Notes: generated by a model not told the origin, from the sequence alone. 64,000 nt of DNA from JAKAGZ01 sp963772675 (GCA_963772675.1 CAVYYF010000011.1:62001-126000); one strand, 5' to 3'; shown: positions 1-9,433, counted from the first letter of the stretch. Translations and numbers: made by a program.

Positions 1-2027
1 ACCTCAATTGTTTTGCCACGCCTAACTTTAGACAAGAAGCTTAGTTGATCTAAAACTCCATCTAATTCTTCACCCGGTATCATTAACTCTTTACTTTTCT
101 GTGCGCCTATGCCTATAAATATAAAATCATTTGATCGTTTAAGTTTAGCAAAAAATTCTTTATTCACTTTTTGATTGTAATGTAAATTAACGCCGAGCTG
201 TTCGATGAGTTTTATATCATCTTCAATTTGTTTATCAGATAAACGAAAAGTTGGAATAGAATCAGAAACCATGCCTCCCGCAAATGGTTTGCCTTCATAA
301 ACATTAACTTCAAAACCCTCGAGAGCTAAAAAATAAGCACAGGATAATCCTGCCGGGCCAGCTCCGATTACAGCGGCTTTTAATACGTTTTTTTCTTTTG
401 AAAATAAGTTTGTATTACCGTCAAATTTTTCCGAAACGAAACGTTTTATTCCGCGGATTAGCAGGGGATTATCATAATTTATTCTAGTACATTTTGCCTG
501 ACAAAGATGATCGCAAACATTTCCGGTTATGTTGGGCAGAGGATTATCTTTTAAAATTACTTTATATGCCTTTTCGAAATCACCGTTAGCTGTATGATAC
601 ATATACTCGGGCACGTTTTGTTCAACTGCACAAGTATCGATACATGGCGCGTGAATGCAGTCATACGCAGTTAATTCTCTTTTAGTTTTTATGTTATCAA
701 AGGGGAAACTGCTTTTATGATAATACTTGTTTTGAAGAACAGAGTTGGCATATCTGTTTAGATTGTACAAACTTGCTTCAGTCATAGAAGAACTGTTTTC
801 GCTTTTTGATTTGATAAATTCATCAATGCTTTTTGAACCACTTGCATACATGTTTTTTTGTAACTCTTCCAAATATTGAGTTAATCGAAGATATCCACCT
901 GGTTTAAGCAAATCTGAGCAAACGGTAACGGGGGCAAGACCACACACAAGTGTATCGGAAACATTAAAAGCATCCACACCGGCTGAGAAAGTAAGATCAA
1001 GTTCTCCATTAAAATCTGATTGAAGTTTAGCGGCAAGATTTATACTTATTGGATGTAATGCTCTACCGCTGGTGTAAACCATTTTTTCATTTTTAGGCAG
1101 CCAGTGTGTTGAGTTGAGGGATTCAAGCGTGTTTGTTAATTTTAAACCAAATTGAACATTATTTTTTTTTGCAATTCGTGTAAGTGATTTTATCATCTTA
1201 ACAGCTTCGTCATATTTCAAATCGTGCTCAAAAGCTTCATCGGGTATATTCGTATCATAGCCAAGTTTGTCATTCAATATATATCTTACTTTTTCAGGAC
1301 CTAAAAGAGTTGGATTTAGTTTTATAGCGGTCTGAAGTTTTCTCTCTTCTAAAAAGTATCTGCCTATTTTTTCAATTTCATCTGGCGGACACCCATGCAT
1401 AGTTGAAAGTGTAATATTGTCGGAAATATGGTGTGGGATATTTATTGTTTTTATATCCGGATATAACGGAAAGAGTCTCTCAATCTTCTCTTCGAGTTCA
1501 TCCTTACAGTTATTCATTTTATTGAAGAACCATTGTACATTTGGTTTAAGTATTCCTTCGAGATCATAACCGACGCTCATATTAAAGATGACCCCGGTTT
1601 CTTTTGTGTCCCATCCGAATTTATGTTTTAAAACGTGAATCAATATCCAGGCATTTAAGTATTCGTTAAATGAATCGTGAATTTTTAGCTCCTGTGACCA
1701 TTCGCAATTATAACCTTCATCTTCCATATCGATGCAGGGTTTGGTTACTTCAATTTCATCAAGGGTCTGAATAGTTTTAAGTTCAATATATCTTGCTCCG
1801 CAAAGCCAGGATGCGATAATGTTGTGTGCAAGTTGTGTTTGAGGTCCTGCGGCAACACCTATGGGTGTTTCGAGAAGTCGTCCATACCTGTTCATCCGGA
1901 ACGGATCGCTTTTATCTGGCGTGAAAAGATTTTTTTTGTATAATCCGAAAATCTTCCCACTGGCTTCTTCGTTTATTATCCATTTGAAGAGTCTTTCAAT
2001 CGGTATTCTATAAAATTTATCGCTCAT
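1..2027 (-). CDS. ygfK: YgfK-like FeS/FAD oxidoreductase, 3' end cut by the window
   Basis: An open frame of 675 codons begins at the ATG 2025-2027 and runs off the left edge, so the C-terminus is missing; YgfK proteins are usually about 1000 residues. The N-terminal part is a dihydroorotate-dehydrogenase-like barrel (GVAAGPQTQLAHNIIASW, then GARYIELKTIQ and KPCIDMEDEGYN, all typical of YgfK). A cysteine-rich [4Fe-4S] segment follows (CIHAPCIDTCAVEQNVPEYM, then CDHLCQAKCTR), and then an FAD-binding Rossmann motif (AVIGAGPAGLSCAYFLALEG). The family is often called putative selenate reductase subunit, but its real substrate is uncertain. The architecture resembles glutamate-synthase small-subunit electron-transfer modules. 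No molybdenum-enzyme partner is visible on this side. The family call is firm; the physiological role is not. Confidence 0.85.
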   Translation of the reverse strand, partial: MSDKFYRIPIERLFKWIINEEASGKIFGLYKKNLFTPDKSDPFRMNRYGRLLETPIGVAAGPQTQLAHNIIASWLCGARYIELKTIQTLDEIEVTKPCIDMEDEGYNCEWSQELKIHDSFNEYLNAWILIHVLKHKFGWDTKETGVIFNMSVGYDLEGILKPNVQWFFNKMNNCKDELEEKIERLFPLYPDIKTINIPHHISDNITLSTMHGCPPDEIEKIGRYFLEERKLQTAIKLNPTLLGPEKVRYILNDKLGYDTNIPDEAFEHDLKYDEAVKMIKSLTRIAKKNNVQFGLKLTNTLESLNSTHWLPKNEKMVYTSGRALHPISINLAAKLQSDFNGELDLTFSAGVDAFNVSDTLVCGLAPVTVCSDLLKPGGYLRLTQYLEELQKNMYASGSKSIDEFIKSKSENSSSMTEASLYNLNRYANSVLQNKYYHKSSFPFDNIKTKRELTAYDCIHAPCIDTCAVEQNVPEYMYHTANGDFEKAYKVILKDNPLPNITGNVCDHLCQAKCTRINYDNPLLIRGIKRFVSEKFDGNTNLFSKEKNVLKAAVIGAGPAGLSCAYFLALEGFEVNVYEGKPFAGGMVSDSIPTFRLSDKQIEDDIKLIEQLGVNLHYNQKVNKEFFAKLKRSNDFIFIGIGAQKSKELMIPGEELDGVLDQLSFLSKVRRGKTIE

Positions 2028-2062
2028 ATTAGTTTTAGTTCGAAAATATTGAGACACTGGTT

Positions 2063-2086
2063 AAACAGATAATTACCTATCTGTTT
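2063..2086. promoter_or_regulatory. Inverted repeat upstream of the ygfK-like gene
   Basis: AAACAGATA and TATCTGTTT form a perfect 9-bp inverted repeat around a 6-base spacer, 36-59 bases before the ygfK-like start. It could be an operator or a 5' leader hairpin. On the plus strand it is followed by a short T run, but no plus-strand gene feeds into it, so a terminator role is less likely. The rest of the 314-base gap (2028-2341) is AT-rich and shows no other feature. Confidence 0.35.
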
Positions 2087-2341
2087 TTCACTTTGTTTAA
2101 CAGGACTGAAGTCTATTAGAATTAAACTCCCTTTTAGGTTCTTAGTAGATAACTATAATTTCAAACAAATTAACAAATACATTTTAATATTTTACAATTA
2201 AAAACAAAGTAAAAAAAATATATTTTATTAACTAATTGAATTTTAGCTACTTGTAGTGCATGGTGAGTCATTATCTGGTTTTACAAAAAAAGTTCTTTTT
2301 TATTCTTTTGAAAGAGTATCTGTTGTTACCTAATCCATTCA

Positions 2342-2983
2342 TTATTTTACCGCCCAAATAACATCTGAGATAATTGTCTTTCCCTTTTCAAAAGAGAACT
2401 TCATCAAAAAATCAGGGTGAAACCCGATAAGGTAATGGTCTATTTTTTCCTTTAACCAGGAAATTTCAGCTTTTAATCTCCAGTGCTCGCTTGATGAATT
2501 GTAAAGAACAATAAACAATCGATTCTTTAAATGTTTTCGCTGCTGTTGTGACTGGTTCTTATAGAACCATTTTATTAATTCTGGTGTGTTTTTGATCGCA
2601 TCTTTTATTTCCATAGGAAAGTTTTTGGGGAATACGGAAGTTTTGTGATCAAATGCCGCACCCTGAATTGTGAAATCAACCAGCCTGTCTTTGCTGTCTC
2701 GTGCAGGTTTTACGTCAGGGAATGTACAGAAGATTTGTTCAACTGCCTGTGCGGACCAGAAATTATACCAGCGGTTAAGAGCATAATTAAAATAATTATC
2801 GTAATCAGAATCTCTTTTAAATCTTTTTTCAATTTCCCCCAAAAGATTTTCAAAAGGAAATGTTTTATATATAAAGTTTGTTTGCTTGTCAAAAAAATTA
2901 TTTTGCTTTCTTCCCCATTTATAAGGATAATCTAATCTTTTTTTGAGTTCTTTTTCAACTTGAGTAAGATCTAAATTTGCCAT
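2342..2983 (-). CDS. Putative type II restriction endonuclease (PD-(D/E)xK-like)
   Basis: A 213-residue protein if started at the ATG 2981-2983, one base after the methyltransferase stop; this is preferred over an ATG at 3049 because the extra 22 residues only re-read the methyltransferase 3' end. It carries a candidate nuclease core, LVDF followed nine residues later by FDHKTS (about residues 101-116), which fits D-Xn-DxK with Lys as the catalytic base. Several Trp/Tyr-rich stretches (NRWYNFWSAQAVEQIF) precede it. No signal peptide or membrane segment is seen. The function is inferred mainly from tight translational coupling to a DNA methyltransferase. Recognition sequence is unknown. Confidence 0.65.
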   Translation of the reverse strand: MANLDLTQVEKELKKRLDYPYKWGRKQNNFFDKQTNFIYKTFPFENLLGEIEKRFKRDSDYDNYFNYALNRWYNFWSAQAVEQIFCTFPDVKPARDSKDRLVDFTIQGAAFDHKTSVFPKNFPMEIKDAIKNTPELIKWFYKNQSQQQRKHLKNRLFIVLYNSSSEHWRLKAEISWLKEKIDHYLIGFHPDFLMKFSFEKGKTIISDVIWAVK

Positions 2984-2984
2984 T

Positions 2985-4049
2985 TCAAATTTTTTGAAAC
3001 AAGAATATATATTCGTGCTTAAAAATATAAAAGCCACCAACCAGCGCACGGTATCTCCATAATTCTTTCTGGTTCATTTTTCCTTTTGTTTCTTCAAAAT
3101 TTTTCACAATTGTAGATTTTAATTTGTAACCACGCTTAAGTACTTCTTGCATTGTATAAAACCCGAGGGGGATCCATTCACCGGTAGAATATTTGTCCCC
3201 GATAACCACAGCAAAATATCTCCCTTTATCCAAAACGGGATATGTAGCATCGACTATTTCTCCGAACTTTTTCAGAAACTCTTTGAGGTTTTTTGCGTTT
3301 GAGAGATCTTTTTTATTTTCGCTGAATTTTATAATATCCCAATAAGGCGGATGCATAATTAAAAACTGAACAGACTTTATTTTTCTTTTTTTCAATTCAG
3401 ATTTAAAGTCCAGCTTTGTGCTGTCAGAATTAATTATTTCAGTTTTTACATCAAATGGGTTTTCTTCTTTTTTAATATTTTTTTCAGCGAGTTTAGCGAC
3501 TTTAGGCAGCAACTCAACACCAATTCCATTTCTTCCAAGTCTTTTGCATTCTATTAATGTTGTTCCGCTTCCGAGAAACGGATCCAGAACCCATTCACTT
3601 TTTTTTATGTAGCGTCTTAAAAATTGGTTGGGAATCTGTGGAATGAAATTTCCCCAATATCCGCCGTTGTGTGCACCGGATTTATCGCGTTTGTCGAGTA
3701 TCCAGATGCTGTCTGTAATAATATCGTTGTATTCTTTCCAGCGATTTAGATTTAAATCGTTGTGCTTGCCGGTTTTTATTTCTGACAAGCTTTTAATTAA
3801 TCTTTTAATATAATATTTGCTTCGCTCTATAGTCTGTGATTCAGAAATTTGCTGCAGCTCTTCGGATAAATATTGTGAGTGAATATTAAAGCTGTTTCCG
3901 TTCAGGGAAAAACTTATTGTTGAAGATTTAGAAGATTGTTTTCCTATTTCATTGCTTAGTGAAGAAACCTTTCCCTTGATCTTTTTGAAGTTATTTTCGT
4001 TAAGGAGTTTTTTAAGCTCCCCTGTTATGTTGAGATCGGATTTGATCAT
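2985..4049 (-). CDS. DNA methyltransferase (N4-cytosine/N6-adenine type) of an R-M system
   Basis: 354 residues. The S-adenosylmethionine-binding motif I, DPFLGSGTT, lies near residues 153-161 and is followed by IECKRLGRNGIGVE. The catalytic motif IV-like tetrapeptide is HPPY in MHPPYWDIIKFS near residues 231-242, where most amino-methyltransferases have (D/N/S)PPY. The order motif I then motif IV is unlike the beta-class order, although DPFLGSGTT itself is typical of beta-class enzymes. The first 110 residues are Lys/Ser-rich and resemble no domain I know; they may take part in target recognition. The downstream gene begins one base after this stop and is the probable cognate nuclease, so the pair is best read as a type II restriction-modification system. 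Confidence 0.85.
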   Translation of the reverse strand: MIKSDLNITGELKKLLNENNFKKIKGKVSSLSNEIGKQSSKSSTISFSLNGNSFNIHSQYLSEELQQISESQTIERSKYYIKRLIKSLSEIKTGKHNDLNLNRWKEYNDIITDSIWILDKRDKSGAHNGGYWGNFIPQIPNQFLRRYIKKSEWVLDPFLGSGTTLIECKRLGRNGIGVELLPKVAKLAEKNIKKEENPFDVKTEIINSDSTKLDFKSELKKRKIKSVQFLIMHPPYWDIIKFSENKKDLSNAKNLKEFLKKFGEIVDATYPVLDKGRYFAVVIGDKYSTGEWIPLGFYTMQEVLKRGYKLKSTIVKNFEETKGKMNQKELWRYRALVGGFYIFKHEYIFLFQKI

Positions 4050-4157
4050 TAATTAAAAAGAATTGAAAAAGTTAATTTGAATTGAGGTAAGATAAAATTT
4101 ACGGCATGAATTTGCAAGCGGGTTTAATTGTTCAGGATTATTATTTATTAATATGTA

Positions 4158-4582
4158 TTATATGTTTTTAGTCCACTTTTCAAAGCTGTCATTTGGATTC
4201 CCTGCAGGATAATACCAATCGGGTTTAAGATTCAGACCTTCTTCACTACGCCAGATAAAATTAATTGCTTCATCAGTTTTATTTCGATCAGATAATTTTA
4301 TTAAAAACAGAAGCGAGCCTTCCAGCCTCTTTTCAACAATTTCTGAATTTAAATCTTATGGGCCTGCAAAGCTCCTTTTAGAGTTTCAGCCTGATCAGCA
4401 TTATAAGTAGCCCAGACAATACCGCCTGAGCCATTTATAAAATCAGTATCCTCATATTCTATATAAATATTTACACTGGTTCCAAAAGGGATTTCCAGAT
4501 TTTCGCAGATCAGACTATCCCCTGATCCCAATTCTATAAGTCCAAGATTTTTATAAACTCCTTTTTGCACATCTTTTTTCAT
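4158..4582 (-). pseudogene. Small unknown protein, broken by an apparent frameshift
   Basis: An ATG at 4580-4582 opens a 77-codon frame that stops at 4349-4351 (ends LKGALQAHKI). Immediately afterwards another frame stays open for about 64 codons to a TAA at 4158-4160 and has no start of its own; it reads SEIVEKRLEGSLLF ... WYYPAGNPNDSFEKW. Adding one A in the AA at the junction (near 4355) would join them into one protein of about 141 residues with a continuous helical segment. I do not recognise the family. The 5' end of the gene overlaps the conserved tail that follows the T9SS sorting modules nearby, so its first residues may be shared repeat sequence. Confidence 0.45.
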
Positions 4583-4868
4583 ATTACAGGCTTCAATTTT
4601 TTACTTCATCAGCATTAATTTTTTTGTCTGAACAAATCCACCAGCATTCAATCGATAGAGATAAACACCGCTTGCTAATCCTCCTTTGGCGGATGAAGCA
4701 TCAAATTGCGTTTTATATGAACCAGCTTGCAGTTCTTTATTAACAAGCGTAGCTACTTCTCTTCCCAGCAAATCGTAAACTTTAAGAGTTACAAATGACT
4801 GTTTGGGAATACTGAATTCAATAGTGGTTGATGGATTAAATGGGTTAGGATAGTTTTGCTTTAATACG
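4550..4868 (-). repeat. T9SS sorting-module repeat, copy A
   Basis: DNA encoding the sorting domain (YPNPFNPST ... QTKKLMLMK) plus its 3' flank. It is nearly the same as segments at 6003-6292 and 7749-8030. This copy has an extra stretch of about 20 bases between the stop codon and the shared tail GTGCAAAAAGGAGTTTATAA (minus strand). Confidence 0.8.
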
Positions 4869-5881
4869 AATTGTTGCGGAAGTGCGTTACCGGTGATTTC
4901 ATTAACAGATGTAACTCCGCCATTTGTAGTATGCAAAATGACTCCGGCATCCCCTACAACCCATCCGGTTTTGGCATCAATAAATGAAAATGCTTTAAGA
5001 TTATGAAAATTACTAAAATAAAAATTACTTTGCGTCCAACTCGTGCCTCCGTCGGTAGTATGAAGTATAATTCCAGCACCAGATTGACTATTGCCACTCG
5101 CCCAGCCATTTTGGGAATCAGCAAAATGTATTCCATTTAGGTATAAACTATCAGCCAGTATTTTCTGTGTAACCCATTAATCACCGCCATCGGTAGTATG
5201 AGCAATTACATTATATCCTGCTAGCCCAACCGTTGTATTGTCAATAAAAGAGAGATCATTAAAAGAATTAGATAATAAAGTGGATTTTTGAGACCATGAT
5301 GCTCCACCATCCGTTGTCTTAATACATCTGCCAAGAAAACCAACAGCAACACCTGTATCTGCATTAAAAAATTTACCGGCATAAAAATCATTGGTTTGAT
5401 TTGTATTTTGTGAGGTCCAGTGGGCACCGCCGTCAGTAGTATGCAATATGGCTCCTAACCCGCCGAAAGCCCAACCGTTATTCGCATCAATGAAGTCAAA
5501 GTCAAGTATGTATGGTGCTGAGGTTGATATTTCAGACCAGTTTTCACCGCCGTCCGTTGTGCTTAATATGGAGCCGTTATCTTCCCCAGCCCAGCCCTTA
5601 TTAGCATCTATAAAGAATACACCATAAATGAAGGGGCCATTACGAATTGCATGTTTAGTTACCCATGTTTGTCCGCCATCGGTAGTTTTTAGTATAGTAT
5701 TATCCCAGCCCACTGCCCAGCCGTTATTGGCGTCGATGAATTGTATGTCTTCAAGATTGGCGGTGGTTCCGCTCGTTTGCTGTACCCAGCCAATGGATTG
5801 TGCAAAAACGCTTCCTGTAAAAAACGCTAACATAACAACAGCCGGGAGGAATAAACATGTATGCAGTAATTTAATGTTCAA
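4601..5881 (-). pseudogene. Secreted Ycf48-like propeller protein with T9SS sorting domain, one in-frame TAA
   Basis: Starts at a TTG (5879-5881) with AAGGAG seven bases upstream. A signal peptide (about 27 residues, ending VFAQ) precedes at least seven propeller repeats of the type IDANNGWAVG ... TTDGG.W, as in the photosynthesis-system-II assembly factor Ycf48/BNR superfamily. A T9SS type A sorting domain follows (YPNPFNPSTTIEFSIP to QTKKLMLMK). The frame is open from 5881 to 4601 except for a single TAA at 5177-5179, which falls inside a repeat between GGD and W, where the other repeats have one small residue. Restored length is about 426 residues. It could be a real nonsense mutation or a base error. 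The protein is expected to be exported and attached to or released from the cell surface. Confidence 0.75.
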
Positions 5882-5936
5882 TTGAATCTCCTTAGGATTA
5901 TTTGTATAAATTTTTTGTTTATTTCTTTTAATAGTG

Positions 5937-6002
5937 AGGAATTAACAAAAACCTTCTCCTGTCTATTTTCTGCAAGAGTTTGTTGTTTGCTGGCAATAAT
6001 GA
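5937..6002 (-). repeat. Spacer repeat between T9SS cargo genes
   Basis: The segment with GAGAAGGTTTTTGTTAATTC (minus strand) is found again at 9295-9345. Its upstream half, with the TTATTGCCAGCAAA stretch, is also found at about 7700-7748. The spacer was therefore duplicated along with the genes it separates. Confidence 0.65.
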
Positions 6003-6292
6003 GATTTTTATAAACTCCTTTTTGCACATTTTTTTACTTCATCAACATCAATTTTTTTGTCTGAACAAATCCGTTCTCATTCAATTGATAGAGATAAACA
6101 CTGCTTGCTAAATTCGATGCATCAAATTGGGTTTTATATGAACCGGCCTGGAGTTCTTTATTAACAAGTGAAGCCACCTCTCTTCCCAGCAAATCGTAAA
6201 CTTTAAGAGTTACGAATGACTCTTTAGGTATGCTGAATTCAATTGTAGTTGAAGGATTGAACGGATTGGGGTAGTTTTGTTTAAGGGTGAAG
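6003..6292 (-). repeat. T9SS sorting-module repeat, copy B
   Basis: Second copy of the sorting-domain DNA plus the 3' tail TGCAAAAAGGAGTTTATAAA (minus strand). Similarity to copies A and C stops abruptly at the border with the unrelated repeat domain upstream. Confidence 0.8.
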
Positions 6293-7629
6293 TTAGTGGG
6301 AAAACCATTTTCATCCGCCTGAACAGATGTGCCGATATCTCCCAAATTGTATCGTGCTACCGAAAAGTCGAGGGAAGAGAAATAATTGGGGGTTTGCATA
6401 AAATATCCAGCTACAACCAGCTTTCCATCGTTTTGTAAAGCGGCGTCGGAAATTGATCCGGCATTTGGAGTTACCAGGTAACCGTTTGTTCCGAATCCAT
6501 TATCCACCGATCCATTACTATTAAAACGCGCTAATAAATGGTCTTCTCCGCCCCATGAGGCTTTAGATAAAGTGCCTGCCGCTATTATTTTATTATCCGG
6601 CTGAAGAATGATAGCGTTGATAATAGGGTTGTTAGCTGTAGGTGAATCTTCGATAACAACGCCATTATTACCAAAGTTCATATCGAGTGTGCCATCTTCA
6701 TTATAACGAAGAAGTAATAATTTATTCGGATTAGAACCTACCCTCGTGAAACCGCCAACAACAATTTTACCGTCGGATTGCAATAGGACAGCATCTGCAC
6801 CTTCTAAATTACCTGATAGACCGTAAATAACAATGCCGTTGGAACCAAATCCGGTATCCAGGCTGCCATTGCTGTTGTAACGTACTATCATAATTTCAAA
6901 TGTAGAGGGAAGCCAATCAGTTCCGGCTACTATGATCTTGCCATCCGGTTGGAGCGTTATAACTGCCGAGGTGTTCTCACGATTGGCATAATCAGTCAGG
7001 ACGATACCATTGTTGCCAAATCCCGTATCCAGGCTGCCATCAGGGTTTAACCTTATCACAAGAAAATCATTGTTATCGTCCCCCCCCGTTGCAAGAATTT
7101 TACCATCTGTTTGAATAACAACGTCTCCTAAGCTAGAATAGTCTGTTGTGTGAATGGTAACCAACCCTGCCGTTCCAAATGTTGTATCGAGACTACCATC
7201 GAAATTAAATCGGGCAACCGCCATATCGTTTCCTGATGATGTACGCACAAAACCAACAATAACAAATTTTCCATCGTCTTGAACAGCAAGCTTAGTTCCA
7301 TAAGAATCGGTAGTATCAAAACGATTCATAACTAATCCACCCGTTCCAAAGCTCTGGTCAAGGCTGCCGTCTGAATTATAACGTGCAACTGAAAAATAAA
7401 CATCCTTTGTGCTACTGAGATACCGTGTCTGTCCCGACACTAAAATCTTGTTATCATTCTGAATAGCAACACCATACGGCCAGTCGTAATCCCCGCTGAA
7501 ATCCGTTACAACACGACCGCTGTCGCTGAAAGTCGGATCGAGATTTCCAATCTGGGCATAGCAGAATGAAGTCATAAATATTGTGAAAGTTAATGCAATC
7601 GTTTTAATAGATCGGTGATTGCGTCTCAT
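6034..7629 (-). CDS. Delta-60 repeat protein with T9SS sorting domain
   Basis: 531 residues. A signal peptide (TFIMTSFCYAQ, cleavage near residue 26) is followed by about seven copies of the delta-60 repeat, seen as GSLDTTFG.GGLV alternating with LQPDGKIIVAG.. units; such repeats form beta-propeller-like extracellular domains. The C-terminal 80 residues are a T9SS type A sorting domain nearly identical to those of the two flanking genes. The start has a GGAGAA ribosome-binding site. The protein should be exported by T9SS. Its ligand or enzymatic role cannot be told from sequence. The gene sits between two other cargo genes on the same strand with spacers of about 150 bases. Confidence 0.85.
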   Translation of the reverse strand: MRRNHRSIKTIALTFTIFMTSFCYAQIGNLDPTFSDSGRVVTDFSGDYDWPYGVAIQNDNKILVSGQTRYLSSTKDVYFSVARYNSDGSLDQSFGTGGLVMNRFDTTDSYGTKLAVQDDGKFVIVGFVRTSSGNDMAVARFNFDGSLDTTFGTAGLVTIHTTDYSSLGDVVIQTDGKILATGGDDNNDFLVIRLNPDGSLDTGFGNNGIVLTDYANRENTSAVITLQPDGKIIVAGTDWLPSTFEIMIVRYNSNGSLDTGFGSNGIVIYGLSGNLEGADAVLLQSDGKIVVGGFTRVGSNPNKLLLLRYNEDGTLDMNFGNNGVVIEDSPTANNPIINAIILQPDNKIIAAGTLSKASWGGEDHLLARFNSNGSVDNGFGTNGYLVTPNAGSISDAALQNDGKLVVAGYFMQTPNYFSSLDFSVARYNLGDIGTSVQADENGFPTNFTLKQNYPNPFNPSTTIEFSIPKESFVTLKVYDLLGREVASLVNKELQAGSYKTQFDASNLASSVYLYQLNENGFVQTKKLMLMK

Positions 7630-7748
7630 GATTTTCTCCTTTCGGTTGTATAATAATTTTATTTAATTTCCGTCCACATAGTAGAAGATCATATACTGTT
7701 CTCTTTGCTATTCATTGCAAGAGTTTGTCATTTGCTGGCAATAACGAG

Positions 7749-8030
7749 ATTTTTATAAACTCCTTTTTGCATATTTTTTTACTTCATCAGCATCAATTTT
7801 TTTGTCTGAACAAATCTGTTCGCATTCAATCGATAGAGATAAACACCGCTTGCTAAATTCGATGCATTAAATTGTGTTTTATATGAACCGGCCTGTAGTT
7901 CTTTATTAACAAGTGAAGCCACCTCTCTTCCCAGCAAATCGTAAACTTTAAGGGTTACAAATGATTGTTTGGGAATACTGAATTCTATAGTAGTTGAAGG
8001 ATTAAATGGGTTCGGATAATTATTTGATAA
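7749..8030 (-). repeat. T9SS sorting-module repeat, copy C
   Basis: Third copy of the sorting-domain DNA with the 3' tail. It is very close to copy B over the stop codon and downstream flank. Confidence 0.8.
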
Positions 8031-9170
8031 TTTATAACTTTTCGGTAAACTTGATATTGTCTCCACAGCAGTAATGGCGCTATAAGTGTCTTGAATTCTA
8101 AATGAGTTATCCCATCCGGTACCATTCCAGGACTGTCCAGTGATTTCGATTAAATTATTATTTGCATCATAGCCCTGAGTGCCCTGATCTGAATTAACCC
8201 AGGCAGATCCTCCCCAGGTTTGATTTAACCAACCGGTTTGTAAATTATTCGCATCAAAAGTATTTGTACTTTTAGAATCATTCACCCAGGTATTTGAACT
8301 CCAGGATTGTCCAATAAAACCTGTTTGGTTGTTATTTGTATCATATGAGTAAGATGATTTATAAACATTAGTCCACATTAAACTTTGCCAGGTCTGAAGA
8401 ATGTGAGTAGAGATTAAATTATTGTTATAGGTATAGTTATCCTTGAAATTATTTACCCAGGTTGAACCATTCCAGATTAGCGATGAATCAGCAAGCATAT
8501 TATTATTACCATCGTAGGAATTGCCAAGTTTTTGCCAATTCTGCCATGCGGATCCATTCCATTGTTCCAATAGCATATCTGTAAGTAAATTATTTCCATT
8601 GTAAGTGTAAGTCCATCTGAGGCTATTTACCCAGGTCGAACCATTCCATCCCTGAGCCGTTTTTGTGATGTTATTATTGTTGCTGTCATATGTTAGAATA
8701 TCTTTATAATTGTTTCCCCAGGCAGAATTCATCCAGGACTCGCCAAGTTGTTCAATAACATTATTGTTACTATCATAAGTAAATGTTGTCCTTTCATAAT
8801 TTCCCAGACCAGACCCTGAATTTGTTTGCCACAGGTCAGTTATAAGGTTATGATTTGTATCATAAGTGTATGTATCCTTTGATTGGTCCGTCCAGACAGA
8901 TCCGTTCCATTGTTGATTAAGGGCTTCTGTTAAAAGAAAACCATTTTGTGTTGTAACTGTTTTATTTAATTTTTGTGAAGCATCTTGCAAAATCCCATTT
9001 TCGCTTGAAAAATTCTCTTTATTTAGTAGATCTGTCCTCCAGTCTTTAATGTGTTGAAATTTTTCTATTCTCGATATTAAAAAAGAAGTTTCTTCTTTCA
9101 CATTATTCTGGGCAAATAAACTAAAAGAGATGAAAAGTAACGGAAGCGAAATAGTTATTAAACGTTTCAT
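7779..9170 (-). CDS. Asn/Trp-rich repeat secreted protein with T9SS sorting domain
   Basis: 463 residues. The signal peptide ends near SLFAQ (residue 21). The body holds about nine short repeats of the form YDSNNN ... WNGSTWVN, extremely rich in Asn, Trp, Ser and Thr, which suggests a stacked beta structure of the YD/RHS-like type. No catalytic motif is visible. The last 80 residues are the same T9SS sorting domain as in the two downstream cargo genes. The start codon has GGAG about seven bases upstream. It is probably surface-displayed or released, with an adhesive or structural role as a guess. It lies directly downstream of the hybrid sensor gene, 263 bases away, so control by that regulator is possible. 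Confidence 0.8.
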   Translation of the reverse strand: MKRLITISLPLLFISFSLFAQNNVKEETSFLISRIEKFQHIKDWRTDLLNKENFSSENGILQDASQKLNKTVTTQNGFLLTEALNQQWNGSVWTDQSKDTYTYDTNHNLITDLWQTNSGSGLGNYERTTFTYDSNNNVIEQLGESWMNSAWGNNYKDILTYDSNNNNITKTAQGWNGSTWVNSLRWTYTYNGNNLLTDMLLEQWNGSAWQNWQKLGNSYDGNNNMLADSSLIWNGSTWVNNFKDNYTYNNNLISTHILQTWQSLMWTNVYKSSYSYDTNNNQTGFIGQSWSSNTWVNDSKSTNTFDANNLQTGWLNQTWGGSAWVNSDQGTQGYDANNNLIEITGQSWNGTGWDNSFRIQDTYSAITAVETISSLPKSYKLSNNYPNPFNPSTTIEFSIPKQSFVTLKVYDLLGREVASLVNKELQAGSYKTQFNASNLASGVYLYRLNANRFVQTKKLMLMK

Positions 9171-9294
9171 TTAATTCTCCTTTATGATTTTCAAATAATT
9201 ATTTAATTATTTTTATTAGATAAACGTGTGTTTTGAACCTAGCGTGTGATTTTTTAACAACCCGTTTAGACTACTTTTTGATATGGTAAAATGT

Positions 9295-9345
9295 AGGAAT
9301 TAACAAAAACCTTCTCTTGGCTATTCCTTCCAGAATTTTGTCATT
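9295..9345 (-). repeat. Second copy of the cargo-gene spacer repeat
   Basis: Carries the same GAGAAGGTTTTTGTTAATTC core as 5937-6002 but is not preceded by a sorting domain. It marks the upstream edge of the duplicated array. The rest of the 9171-9433 gap shows nothing else recognisable. Confidence 0.6.
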
Positions 9346-9433
9346 CTATTACATAAGTGGGAAAATGTGATTATTGAAGCGAATTTGAAGATTGAGGCTT
9401 ATTTGAATTTCGATTCTGGTGGGTAATAAGTAA

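Noticed and set aside
2985..3049. Longer nuclease start at the ATG 3047-3049
   Set aside because: The extra residues re-read the methyltransferase 3' end; the ATG one base after that stop fits a coupled pair better.
5177..5179. Recoded stop (selenocysteine or pyrrolysine)
   Set aside because: The codon is TAA, which neither system uses, and no recoding element is seen.
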